Positions 1 to 9,456 of a stretch of DNA of 64,000 bases are shown in pieces. The position numbers were made by a program, and so were the translations under genes. Below the pieces are notes generated by a model that was not told the origin of the DNA, searched no databases, and worked only from the letters and a program-made list of their open reading frames with translations. The first letter of the stretch is position 1. The number at the start of each line of letters is the position of its first letter. Source of the stretch: Clarireedia homoeocarpa (taxonomy: Eukaryota > Ascomycota > Leotiomycetes > Helotiales > Rutstroemiaceae); contig LNKV01000010.1 of assembly GCA_001465935.1 (NCBI GenBank), positions 682,001 through 746,000 of the forward strand, given 5' to 3'.

Positions 1-603
1 CAACGAGCTGTCCCAGCAGGTCGTAGAGGTGCTGGAGATTACTTCCTTTGAACCAAAGCATACTATACGCTAATCACGTTCGTTTTCAATCATTTCTTGC
101 ATGTATATGCTGGATATTTCGATTTATAGGCGTTCTTCGGAGACCGGAATTTGTGTTTTCTTTTTCTTTGGTGCGGGAGGATAGGGCGTTTTTAGGGACA
201 TTACCCTGTACAACATTATATGTCGTTGCTTGTTATACCGTGTGCATGAGATGGACTGGAAGGGAGGCAAAGAGATTTGCTCTAATTTGGTATTTATGCA
301 TACATATGATTGATGATGCTATGCCTTGGGATGAACGTCGATATGAGATAATGCATGAGTGGCACGGGTGCTGCTAAGCGCATCTGGCATACGTACGAAG
401 TGAGATAGAAATGCCGGGATGGACAGGGCTCTTCCCGTGTTAGGAAGTAGATAACTCACAGAAGATTGAGTAAACCAGTTCTAAAAATCACAATTCCGAA
501 CTACATCAGCAGATCTATCAATAATTTGATGAAACTACCGTAGTGGCGAAGAAAACACTGTTCTTTATTCTGAATCATCAACGATCTTGCAAAAACTAGA
601 ACC
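1..603. other. Window edge, no confident gene
   Basis: Two forward frames are open from the left edge, one stopping at 49-51 and one at 71-73. Either could be the last few codons of a gene that begins outside the window, but neither is long enough to judge. The rest looks like 3' untranslated or intergenic DNA. A 109-codon forward frame at 48-377 has no recognisable domain and is not called. Confidence 0.3.
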
Positions 604-2064
604 TCAACACCCCCACAACACGCACCAAAGCCCCATCGGATCCTCCCTCTTCCCATACAACCTCCACATCAAATCCGCTCGCTCTCTCATCCCACACGCT
701 CCCCCCTTCGCCTCTTGATTCAACACAAACAACAACATACCCATCATTCCTAACAATACCCCCATCACCAACCCCAAGATCAAGCCCCTCCACTCCCCCG
801 CTATCGTCGAGCGGAGCGAATGAACCATCTCGGAAAGATACAGAAGAACGGAAGAGTTGAAATGACGCTCGCGACGCGCGGCTCGTAAGCCGGGGAGAGA
901 ATCGAGGGAGTAGGCGTTCTCGACACGGTGCCAAGTGGTTAGTTCTTGCTTGGATACTCTTTCAGATGCCCAGTGGCCGAGGGCTTTGCGATCGGTCCAG
1001 GGTCCTGGTGGGGTGGAGGGTGGGGATGGGGGTGAGGCGTTTTTGGAGTTGGGAGAGAGGGAAGAGGAGATTATGGGGACGGCGTAACCGCAGGAGGTTT
1101 GGACCTGGTTGGGGTTAGCTTTGGGGTTTGGTCTTTTGTGGTGAGAGAAGGGAAGGTTTGAGGATAGGTGATGTGTGAGGGCGTAAGATATATTTTGTAC
1201 CTTCCAAACATCCAAGAGAATGATAGCGCGTGCTCCATCAGGTTTGGTCTTCTTCATTTCGGCGAGCAAGACAGGGAATTTAGGTGTGTCCCATTCGATA
1301 ACATGGCCGGTGCAGAAGAAGCGGAGAATGCGGGGTGAGGAGGTGAAAGAGCAGAACATTATTGTTACACGCTGGTTTTCTGCGGGAAAGATGAATAAAG
1401 TGATTAGCTGACGCTGCTGGGATGTGCGAGTGAAATGGAGTGAGGAATATGACTGGTCAATGAATGAGGGGGCAAGGGAGCAAATGAGAAAGGGGGTCAT
1501 GGGTGAAAGGAGGCAAAGATAGAAGAAAGGCGGAAACAGAGAAGAACAGTAGAAGAAGACGGAAAGGGGACGAGGATGATAGGCTTACCATAGATGTGAC
1601 TTATGGTCTCAATACCTGAGCCGGTAGCATCAATGCTGACCAAGGAGTATGTGTTAGTAGACGTATGTAAACGAGCAGAAAGGAGACAAGCATAGGGCGT
1701 GGTGACTGCATAGAACAAGAATGCGAACTAATAATAGTAAAGCATAGGTGAAGGCAATTCATCTTAAAACTGCTTCTCAAACTATCACCCTCGCGATGTA
1801 CAGGATGGTGAGGCTCCCAGCCTCCATAGTAGATGCATGCAAGCAGCGCGACTACTAGTGATGACTTGTTGAAACGACAAAGCATAGAACCACTCACTAA
1901 GCACATTTATTCGGTCCCAGTATCGTGAAAGTAGAGCTAGGCAGACCTTTCGGCGACACATTGACATGCTTCCCACGAGTTGGTGCCGAGGCCGTGAAGA
2001 AGAGAGGTTGGGATTGGGCCCAATCCGCTAGGTTGCCTGGTATTGATTCGTAGAATTGCACCAT
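604..2064 (-). CDS. PNPOx-fold (pyridoxamine 5'-phosphate oxidase-like) protein with C-terminal membrane anchor
   Basis: This is a four-exon gene: 2064-1898, 1635-1589, 1379-1201 and 1104-604. The joined frame gives 297 residues. The N-terminus MVQFYESIPGNLADWAQSQ, followed by HVNVSPKG, DATGSGIETISHIYENQR, VTIMFCSF and DVWKVQTSCGYAVP, is the conserved order of the fungal flavin-binding split-barrel family related to pyridoxamine 5'-phosphate oxidase. A hydrophobic segment near residues 235-260 predicts a membrane anchor, which bacterial PNPOx lacks. The intron ending at 1636 has a clear TACTAAC branch site. The first ATG at 2064 was chosen because it starts the conserved MVxFYESIP block. The likely role is FMN-dependent redox chemistry at a membrane; the substrate is unknown and true vitamin B6 synthesis is not implied. 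Confidence 0.85.
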
Positions 2065-3603
2065 CTTGTGATTTGCGTCTCTTTAAATGAAGATCAATGA
2101 GAGGGAAAACTAAGTATAGGAAGAATCTGGAAAACGACTCCTGAGTTTATTGATTTTGTTATTTGATATGAAGAGTCATGCCAGCTTCCACAATATACTG
2201 TAACGATATCGGAGATTTATACGCTTCGTTGTTCGAGTGGGGTATGTACAGTACTCAAAGGGCATGAGGGGTACATGAGGCATAGTACAGCAGTAGCTTC
2301 CTAATGGGGTCGTCAGAATTCTGTGCGAATGAAATATTGATTCTAAGTAATTAATAATTAATTAACTATGAAAGATAATCTTTATAAAAAAGTCTTATAA
2401 CTTAGTAAATATAAGATTTTTGTATAATATTCGCACAGAACTCTAACAACCCCTGTTGGGTCCGAGGGGGAAGCTTATGTAAGTGCCATGTTCCCAGTAC
2501 CGACACCCTTTGTCGTCAAAGTATATCTTCAACGACTTCCCCCTTTTCTTTTCATTGTCTCCAAACTGATCTCGGAGCCATCAATCAGCATCAAGGTCAC
2601 GAGATCTGGGCATGATCTCACTTGAAATGCCAATTTCTCTGAAGGTGATGCGAGATTCAATATCCTTGCGTCTCGCAGATACTTTCTCCTTCATAAATTT
2701 TCGTCGTGTCTTCTGTCTTCTTATACGTCTTCCAAGAGACCGCCCATATACGAAGTATTCACGTGCTCTTTCAATAATATCCTTTTACGAAGAGAAGATG
2801 GTGGCGTAGCCAAGCTTTTTCAGCCAAGATCCATCTTTCTTTCAATCCTTGGTGGCATTTCAGTTTTTCTTTTTCGGCAAGATTATTCATCCCTATCTGT
2901 CATCAACATCCCTGAGCACGCGGCAACACGAGCCTGGTTCGGAAATTGATCTGTGAGTTTTTCATGGAAAAGTTGTGTCTAGTAAGGTCAGGGACCTAAT
3001 AGTTTAGCATCGCTGCTCTATTTCCGGGCGCCGTGTTCAATACACTTTTTCTCATCATCTTAGACAGTTAGGCGAACAGTTGTGTAGATAATGAGCTGAT
3101 GAGTTGTCAATAGCAAGTCGGCGCTGAATTGGCTATGGCTGAACGCCCTCAGGATACACAATCATCTCTTTTCTTTCGTGGATATACCCAGCATACCTTG
3201 TTTCATCCACAATCACGACCCCGTATTCTCATCTTATGCACGAGTGTGCTCAATTAGATAATGATCACCATAAAATATAACCCGACCAAAGGGATATCTT
3301 CCAGCTATCTTAGCAAATCATAACAGCGTTTTATCATATGTCAATTCCCCTGAATATGCAAAAGGTCTCGTATTCAATCGTCTACGGTAACGGGTACTAT
3401 GGACGGCCCGAGAAGATGGGGGCTCAGGCTAAGAGAACCCTCGTATTTATTGTTTTTCTGTTTATTTTGTCTTTCGATGTCTGTCGATTCCTTGCGCGTT
3501 GTTTACGACTGTTTTTCGCTTGGCCCAAGTATTTTATATGAGTGGGAGTGATTGACTTCCAGTACATTCATTATACACACTCTTTTGGAGGACCTTCCAC
3601 ACT
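2065..3603. other. Intergenic region between divergent genes
   Basis: This gap lies between the start of the PNPOx-like gene and the start of the GH13 gene, so it holds both promoters. It contains a miniature inverted-repeat element at 2306-2453 and an AT-rich stretch (ATAAAATATAA) near 3271-3283. That stretch could serve the GH13 gene, although it is more than 300 bases from the ATG. Short open frames here show no domain. Confidence 0.5.
2306..2453. mobile_element. Miniature inverted-repeat element (MITE-like), about 148 bp
   Basis: A 25-base terminal repeat, GGGGT[C/T]GT[C/T]AGA[A/G]T followed by TCTGTGCGAAT, occurs at 2306-2330 and inverted at 2429-2453 with three mismatches. The interior of about 98 bases is very AT-rich and non-coding. 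No clear target-site duplication was found, so the superfamily is open. Confidence 0.65.
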
Positions 3604-5393
3604 ATGAAGTGCCTACTTCTTTCCTTCATTCTCCCGGCGATCACATATGCTGCCACCAATGATGAATGGGCAGCTCGCTCCATATATCAAGTCGTTACAG
3701 ATCGGTATGCGAGATCCAAAGACCTTGATGCACCATGTAATATCTCGAATTACTGTGGAGGGACGTGGGCGGGGATCGCAGAGAACTTGGACTATATACA
3801 GAATATGGGATTCACTGCTGTTCAGATCAGTCCTGTGAATAAGAATCTCGAAGGCACGACTCCGTATGGACAGGCTTTCCATGGATATTGGCAGACTGTA
3901 AGCTCAGAGAAATCCACGAGGCATGATCTTGATGGGAATTGAAACAAGGATGCTAATCTTTTTTTTCTAGTCTCTTTACGATCTGAACTCCAACTTTGGA
4001 ACTGCAGATGATCTGAAAAACTTAAGCTCGGAACTTCATAAAAGGAACATGTATTTGTTAGTAGACGTCGTGGCCAGTGAAATGGCGTACGACATTGGGC
4101 CGCACAACATGACAAGCGATACCCCAATTGACTATTCAACATTCGAGCCTTTCAACAAAGCTTCAGATTACAACCCATATTGTCCAATTGTTGACTGGCA
4201 GAACGCCACCCAGTATCAAAACTGCTGGCTTGGATATACCGGAGTAGCCACTCCAGATCTGAAAACTCAAGATGCCGTGGTAGCAGCGGAACTGGGTAAC
4301 TGGGTGAAAGGACTGGTTGCTAATTATTCGATTGATGGTATACGTGTGGATGGAGCTAAGCAACTCAACTATGATTTCTTCGGACCATTCGTCAAGGCCG
4401 CCGGCGTATACCCGCTTGGGGAGGTGGAGGATGGTGACGCTGGATTCACTTGCAACTATCAGCAGTATACTGCGGGGCTGGAGAACTACCCCGTGTATTA
4501 TACAATGATCGAGGCCTTTACTGCTGGGAAGATGCCAGCGCTGGTCTCTATGATCAACTCGGTAGGAAAAGCTTGCTCGTCAACACAATATCTAGCAAAC
4601 TTTATCGAAAATCAGGATCAGCCGCGATTTGCTAGTTACAGCGACGATATCATGGTAAGCTTAACTTTCTCTGCTTATTTGGCTCTCGTTTCCCTCATTG
4701 GACGTAACATTGACATGCAATAAGCTCGCCGCAAACGCAATGGCCTTCACCATCCTCGCTGACGGCATCCCCAAATACTATTACGGTCAAGAACAGCACC
4801 TCTCTGGGAACTACTCCCCGTATAACCGGCAACCCCTCTGGGAGTCTCAACCCAGCACCACCTCTCCCCTCTATACTCTAACCACCACCCTCAACACCCT
4901 CCGCAACCACGCCATCGCTATTAACTCTAACTATATAACTAATAGCTCCCTCCTTCTTTACACCGACAACTCCGTATACGCCACACGCAAAGGGCCCAAT
5001 GGCGTACAAATTGTATCTGTGCTTTCAAACCAGGGATCTGCGTCAGGCGAGTACACTCTCGCGGTTGACGGGGCAGCGGACCCGGGAACGAATATGACGG
5101 AGGTGGTGGAGTGTACCGAGGTGCGAGCGGATGCGAATGGCACGGTGGTGATACCGATGAAGGGCGGGGAGCCGAGGGTGCTGTTTCCGAGCTTTAATAT
5201 GGTTGGGAGTGGGCTTTGTGGGTTTGAGAAGGAGGTTAATGCGTCCGGAACGCAGGGAGGAGGTGCGTCGGGGACGGGAAGTTCGGCGGGGGCGACTGCG
5301 ACGGGGAAGAAGAAGGGTGCTGGGGGGAGGGTGGAGGTTAGTCTTAATGTTCTATTGGGAGTTGTTGGATTGGGTTTCTGGATGTATTTGTAG
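3604..5393 (+). CDS. GPI-anchored GH13 alpha-amylase-like / alpha-glucanotransferase (Agt/AmyD type)
   Basis: Three exons (3604-3897, 3971-4654, 4725-5393) encode 548 residues. Residues 1-16 are a signal peptide ending ITYA. The body aligns with Taka-type alpha-amylase through GYWQT (residues 94-98), LVDVVASEM, SIDGIRVDGAK (nucleophile Asp225), YPLGEVEDGD (acid/base Glu249) and FIENQDQPRF (Asp314). Three histidines usual in secreted amylases are replaced: region I NH becomes Ser-Glu (134-135), the His after the region II Lys becomes Gln229, and the region IV His becomes Gln313. His93 of HGYW is kept. The C-terminus has a small-residue stretch, a basic patch and a hydrophobic end (LNVLLGVVGLGFWMYL), a typical GPI signal. 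Aspergillus GPI-anchored glucanotransferases of this type act on cell-wall alpha-glucan; that role here is inference from family. Confidence 0.9.
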
Positions 5394-5947
5394 GGCTTGG
5401 AGGTAGACATTTGTGAAAGGTGAGAGCGGAAGGTTTATTTGGTGATGTATCGGAGAAAACCTAAATTCTCTCACGGGGTGGCTAACTTAATGGTCGTTAC
5501 AAAGACAGGTATAATGATGATTGGAATTCGGAGTGTAATAAAAGATTGTATTTAAAACCAATATCACAATGATCACACGACCCTGAATAGAACATTAATG
5601 GATATAAACTCTCTGGTTTTCCGAGCGTTGATATTATTTCCAACCCCTAAAACTCCTAAATTACACAATGCCACCTTAGCAGGGTATTGAGTTCCCATCG
5701 ATTCTTCTGCAGCATGGATTCTAATCGAGCCCCACAAGCTGCGGTCATGCTACAAGATACAATGATACAGATCCACCACTCGGCTCTTGAACCACAGTAA
5801 AGATCATCATCGTCGGTGCATAGCTTGATCGGATGATACTCACCATACTTCTCAGAAGCAGGAACTCGAGCCCTAAAACCCTATCCTCTCGTTCTTCGGG
5901 GTCCCTGACGGCGTTTTATCTTTGCGATTACTCTTCTATATTGTCGA

Positions 5948-6216
5948 CTTAGGCTTTGCTGTGTCGCCGCCATTTACTCTATGGTGGGGAGATCTTGAGC
6001 TCTTGCTTGGTTTCGCCGCCGCCGCTGCGCTCGGCTCCACAGTGGCTCTTTGGTGTGAAGAGCTTGAGCTATTAGTTCTTTTTGGCGCTGTTGCTCTCGG
6101 CCCCGTAGGTCGGTCGTTCGTGATTTGAAGACGGCGAACTACCCCTTGACTTTGGCGCTGCTGTGCTCGAGTCCGCAGTGACTCTATGCTATGAGGATCG
6201 TGAACGCGGCGAGCTA
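5948..6216 (-). repeat. Degenerate tandem repeat, four units of about 54-76 bp
   Basis: Read on the minus strand, four units each begin AGCTC or AGTTC, pass through a segment like CACCATAGAGT, CACCAAAGAGC or CATAGAGTCAC, and end in GCAGCGCCAAAG-like sequence. Translation gives Ser/Arg-rich units of the form SS.RS..HRVT, broken by stops (TAG, TAA). This is best read as the remains of a repeat-containing coding region. Confidence 0.5.
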
Positions 6217-6273
6217 GACCTTGAGAGGTTTATTGTATCTGACGCCATTAGATACAAGGTTGTGGAGTTGATG

Positions 6274-6334
6274 TGTGAAATATAAGCCCAAATTGTCACT
6301 TCTCTAGAAGTGGCGTCACTTTTGGAGTTTCACA
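6274..6334. mobile_element. 61-bp TG..CA mini-element, copy 1, with 5-bp target duplication
   Basis: The element begins TGTGAAA and ends TTTCACA. It is flanked on both sides by TGATG (6269-6273 and 6335-6339). The interior holds the hairpin CACTTCTCTAGAAGTG. A second copy lies at 40467-40533 in the same orientation, with a different flanking duplication. TG..CA ends and 5-bp duplications are the signature of LTR-type integrases, but the length is far below a normal LTR. Confidence 0.75.
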
Positions 6335-6734
6335 TGATGAAGTTAGCGTGTCTTTCATGTAGCTCATCCTTTGCTTCCACAACATCTCCATTGCGAGTGC
6401 ATAAGGCATTTAGATATTGTTCCGGGTCTCATAGCTTCTGAACCAACTCACATACCTTTTTTCTTGACTACCACCGGGTTGAGATTTTTTTGGGATCGCA
6501 ACTTTTAAAATTTTCTCTTGCGCCAGTCTGAGATCCAATTGCGTGTCGAAGAGCATCAAAGAGACGTTTGTGTGAAGTCCCACACGAGAGCCAAGCCGAC
6601 CGAGCCCCTTGGCGTAAACATTACCAATGCCCTCACAAGAAAGCAACATGTATATAATCACATGCTTGATTTTCTGCATATGTACAGTACATAAGCAGAA
6701 ATTTATTCGCAATGGCTTAATAAACAGTCTTAAT

Positions 6735-6806
6735 ATGCAGGGAGATGTGCAGGAAAATGTGCAGGAAAATATGCAGGAAAATATGCAGGAAAATATGCAG
6801 GGTGAC
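6735..6806. repeat. 12-bp tandem repeat
   Basis: The unit GCAGGAAAATAT (with GCAGGAAAATGT variants) is repeated about five times and bordered by GCAGGGAGATGT and GCAGGGTGAC. It is open in both strands, so open frames across it carry no evidence of coding. Confidence 0.8.
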
Positions 6807-7052
6807 TTGGAGCCGTTCAACAGCTTAGAAACTACCCCACCCGATAGTAGCGTTTCTGAAGAAATGCTCTACAAAGAAAGCTCGGGACGCTACCCCGCCC
6901 TTGATATATGTTATATGTTATACGCAAAACCCCTCAGACAGCGAAAGGACTCCTATCTACTCGTATATTCCCAACATTATTCTAAAGTTCTTCACTTCTC
7001 CAACAAACAACCGACTTGACGCCTCCATCCAGCACCAAAGCACCAGATCACC

Positions 7053-7775
7053 ATGTCTCTCAAACCAAACCGCAGTATCATTATCGTCGGCGCCGGACCT
7101 CTCATGTCCCGCAGCCTTTCCCTCTATCTCGCCTCCCACAACTGGCAAATCATCCTCATCTCCCGTTCTGAAACCAGCCTCGCTGCCTACGCCAAAGAAC
7201 TCAACGAAAAGTACCCCTCCGCCCCCAAAGCCCTCTACCACGCAGCCGACGCTGCTGTCCCCGCCTCTCTCACCGCAGCTCTCAACTGGGCCAGCTCTCA
7301 AATCTCCTCGGGCAAGATCGACGTTCTCCTCTACAACGCTGCCCGCGTTGCCCCAACTCCTCTCCTAACCCTTGATCCCAACGTTCTCGTACAAGACTTC
7401 AACATCTCCGCCGTCGGCACCCTCGTTGCAGGGCAGTGGTTTATGGAACATGCGAACAAATCTTACCTCAAGGAAGGCGAATACCCGCTGTTTCTGGTCC
7501 CCGGAGGACTGCTGGACAAGCAGCCGATACCGGATTTGGCGAGTTTGTCTGCAGTGAAATCGGCGAGTCAGAATTTAGTAAGGCAGTTTGCCATGGTGAT
7601 GAAGGGTGCGAACATTTTGGTCGGGGCACCGTTGATTAGTGGGGCGGTGGGGGCTCCAGGAGGGGAGGAGAGAATGACGCCGGATAGGATTGTGGAGGGG
7701 GTTTTCAAATCATTTTTTGAGGAGAGGGAGACGGTGAGCAGTGTGGAAGAGTGGGATGTGGAGAGGTTTTGGTAG
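7053..7775 (+). CDS. Short-chain dehydrogenase/reductase-like protein, catalytically degenerate
   Basis: A single-exon frame of 240 residues has the Rossmann order of the SDR superfamily. A beta strand leads into GAGPLMSRS (residues 13-21) in place of TGxxxGxG. LISRSE (35-40) sits where the adenosine-binding Arg is expected, NAAR (95-98) stands for NAG, and SLSAVKSASQNL (164-175) aligns with the catalytic SYSASKAAL region. The usual Tyr of YxxxK is Leu165 while the Lys (169) is kept, and the catalytic Ser is not obvious. Family knowledge says such proteins bind nucleotide but may lack ordinary oxidoreductase activity. The ATG at 7053 follows an ACC context and directly starts the first strand. 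The substrate is unknown. Confidence 0.8.
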   Translation: MSLKPNRSIIIVGAGPLMSRSLSLYLASHNWQIILISRSETSLAAYAKELNEKYPSAPKALYHAADAAVPASLTAALNWASSQISSGKIDVLLYNAARVAPTPLLTLDPNVLVQDFNISAVGTLVAGQWFMEHANKSYLKEGEYPLFLVPGGLLDKQPIPDLASLSAVKSASQNLVRQFAMVMKGANILVGAPLISGAVGAPGGEERMTPDRIVEGVFKSFFEERETVSSVEEWDVERFW

Positions 7776-9456
7776 GTTGGTTGAGTAGATGTGATGATAC
7801 GGGCTGTTCGCATTAGGATATTAACTGACGATATCGGATTTCATCTTGAGAGTTTAGTTAAGTCACTACTGGAATGAAAATGATTAATTGGATAGTGTGT
7901 ATCTTCAACACAGGCCTGGTCCACGGTTTGATCAGTGACCGAAGGATTTCTTTATAAAAGTGTTTATTTCTACAACAGCAAGCACATATTCTAGCAGTCG
8001 GACTGCAATGAATTTAGCACTAATACGCGTCTCGTGTAATACACTCTAGCACCCAATAACCAACCCAACGCGAGAAATAAAACCCTCTGGGCAAGTATCA
8101 GATATCTTCCTCGCTTCGTCAAACCTTGTCGTCTCATAGGGCTGAGATTGAGGTCGAGCTCATGGCCAGTAACACCTTGGCGGAGCCTGGTGATACGGCC
8201 AAGATTGGTGAAGCAGATCGAAACAAGGTAGAAACAATAGATGCTCAACTTTGAGAATAACGCAGTATCTGCGAGTAGTTGATAGGGGAACATCGCATCT
8301 ACCCGCTCTCATCGCTCGGTTGACACTTCTGTGCTCATTTGCAGCAGGCACAACACAAGGAATTGGAAGCTCCATATTGGAAACTTGCACTTTGCGAACA
8401 TTGTGTCAAGTCTCGTTCGTATATATGGGCTGTGGATCAATGTTGTCGTCATTCAAACAACAAACCGTATGTGCAACCTCGCTGCGGCCCCTATCGGGCC
8501 CTTCACCCCACGTAAAACAGTAGAAAGTCGCCCCCGCGATTTGTGCCAAGCATTATCTTTGTCACATCGCAACAAGACAATTCACACTGGCCAATGCCGT
8601 GCTTCATTTCTTTCCTATTGATTCCATCTATACGATGCGACTGCGACAGCGACGTTGATTTGCGACCACACAAAAACCATCCATCAGCCACAGACTGCGC
8701 AACAATCTGAACCAGTCAATGCTTCAAAGTTCCCAGAAATATGGACGTGTCTGCTGTGTGGCTGTCGATCCCATTGCTTAGTAGGCTTGGCCTGTGGAAG
8801 AGAATGCTTGTCCCGACGTTTCACATCCTTCGTCGGATCTCTAACGCAGTTTCAGACTTTGGACACAGCACGTCTGATCAAAAGATGCCATTTGAATTCT
8901 TCAATTGGGAGTCGCCCGCCTGCGTCATGACTTCCAAGCTGTTTCACAAGACGACATTGCGAGTCGAGGGAGCCGTGGAATAGGTACAGTGCACGACATC
9001 AGGCATATCCTCCTTCGGCTTTCGGCTTACCGCTTACCCATACCTTCTGAAGCCTCCAAGACAGAGTGGGCAGACAAAACTTTGGCCAAGATAACCGGAG
9101 GGGAATGTGGTAGGTATTTATGCTGATCTCAAGTCACAGACAAATTCGGCTCTACTTGCTGTCCTGCCCAAGGGGTAAGGATTCGCCGTGTCATAGTTGC
9201 GTTATAGTTGCTTCATGTACTCTCTCATAACTACTCAATTCCCTTTTTTCGCTCTGCAAGCTTTCTCTTTGTCCTGCAAACCCTCCACACTTTGTAAAGG
9301 AAACTTGCTCACTGCTTTCTTGCGTGAGTCTATTCCAACAACTTTACCTCTACCAAGGGCGCCATCTTACACGTGTTGACCAATGAGAGGCGATTATTTG
9401 TACATTCTATCCAATAACATTCTATTTTTCTCTTCTTCCCCTCTACTAAAACCTAG
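7776..9456. other. Intergenic region, no supported gene
   Basis: Only short open frames without domains are seen (for example the forward frames at 8655-8930 and 8741-8983). The right part holds the promoter and 5' leader of the permease gene, including pyrimidine-rich stretches at 9240-9270 and 9420-9450 just before the ATG. Confidence 0.5.

Larger units (their letters stand above)
5394..7052. other. Intergenic region with decayed repeats and a mini-element
   Basis: No intact gene is supported. The gap contains four degenerate tandem units (5948-6216), a 61-bp mobile element (6274-6334) and a 12-bp tandem repeat (6735-6806). A reverse-strand frame at 6410-6640 contains a plausible protein-like stretch (LDLRLAQEKILKVAIPKK) that runs into the 12-bp repeat. 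It may be a gene relic, but no family was recognised. Confidence 0.45.

Noticed and set aside
5922..6128. 68-codon forward frame with a hydrophobic stretch
   Set aside because: It is the opposite strand of the degenerate Ser/Arg-type repeat, which explains its Leu/Ala-rich composition.
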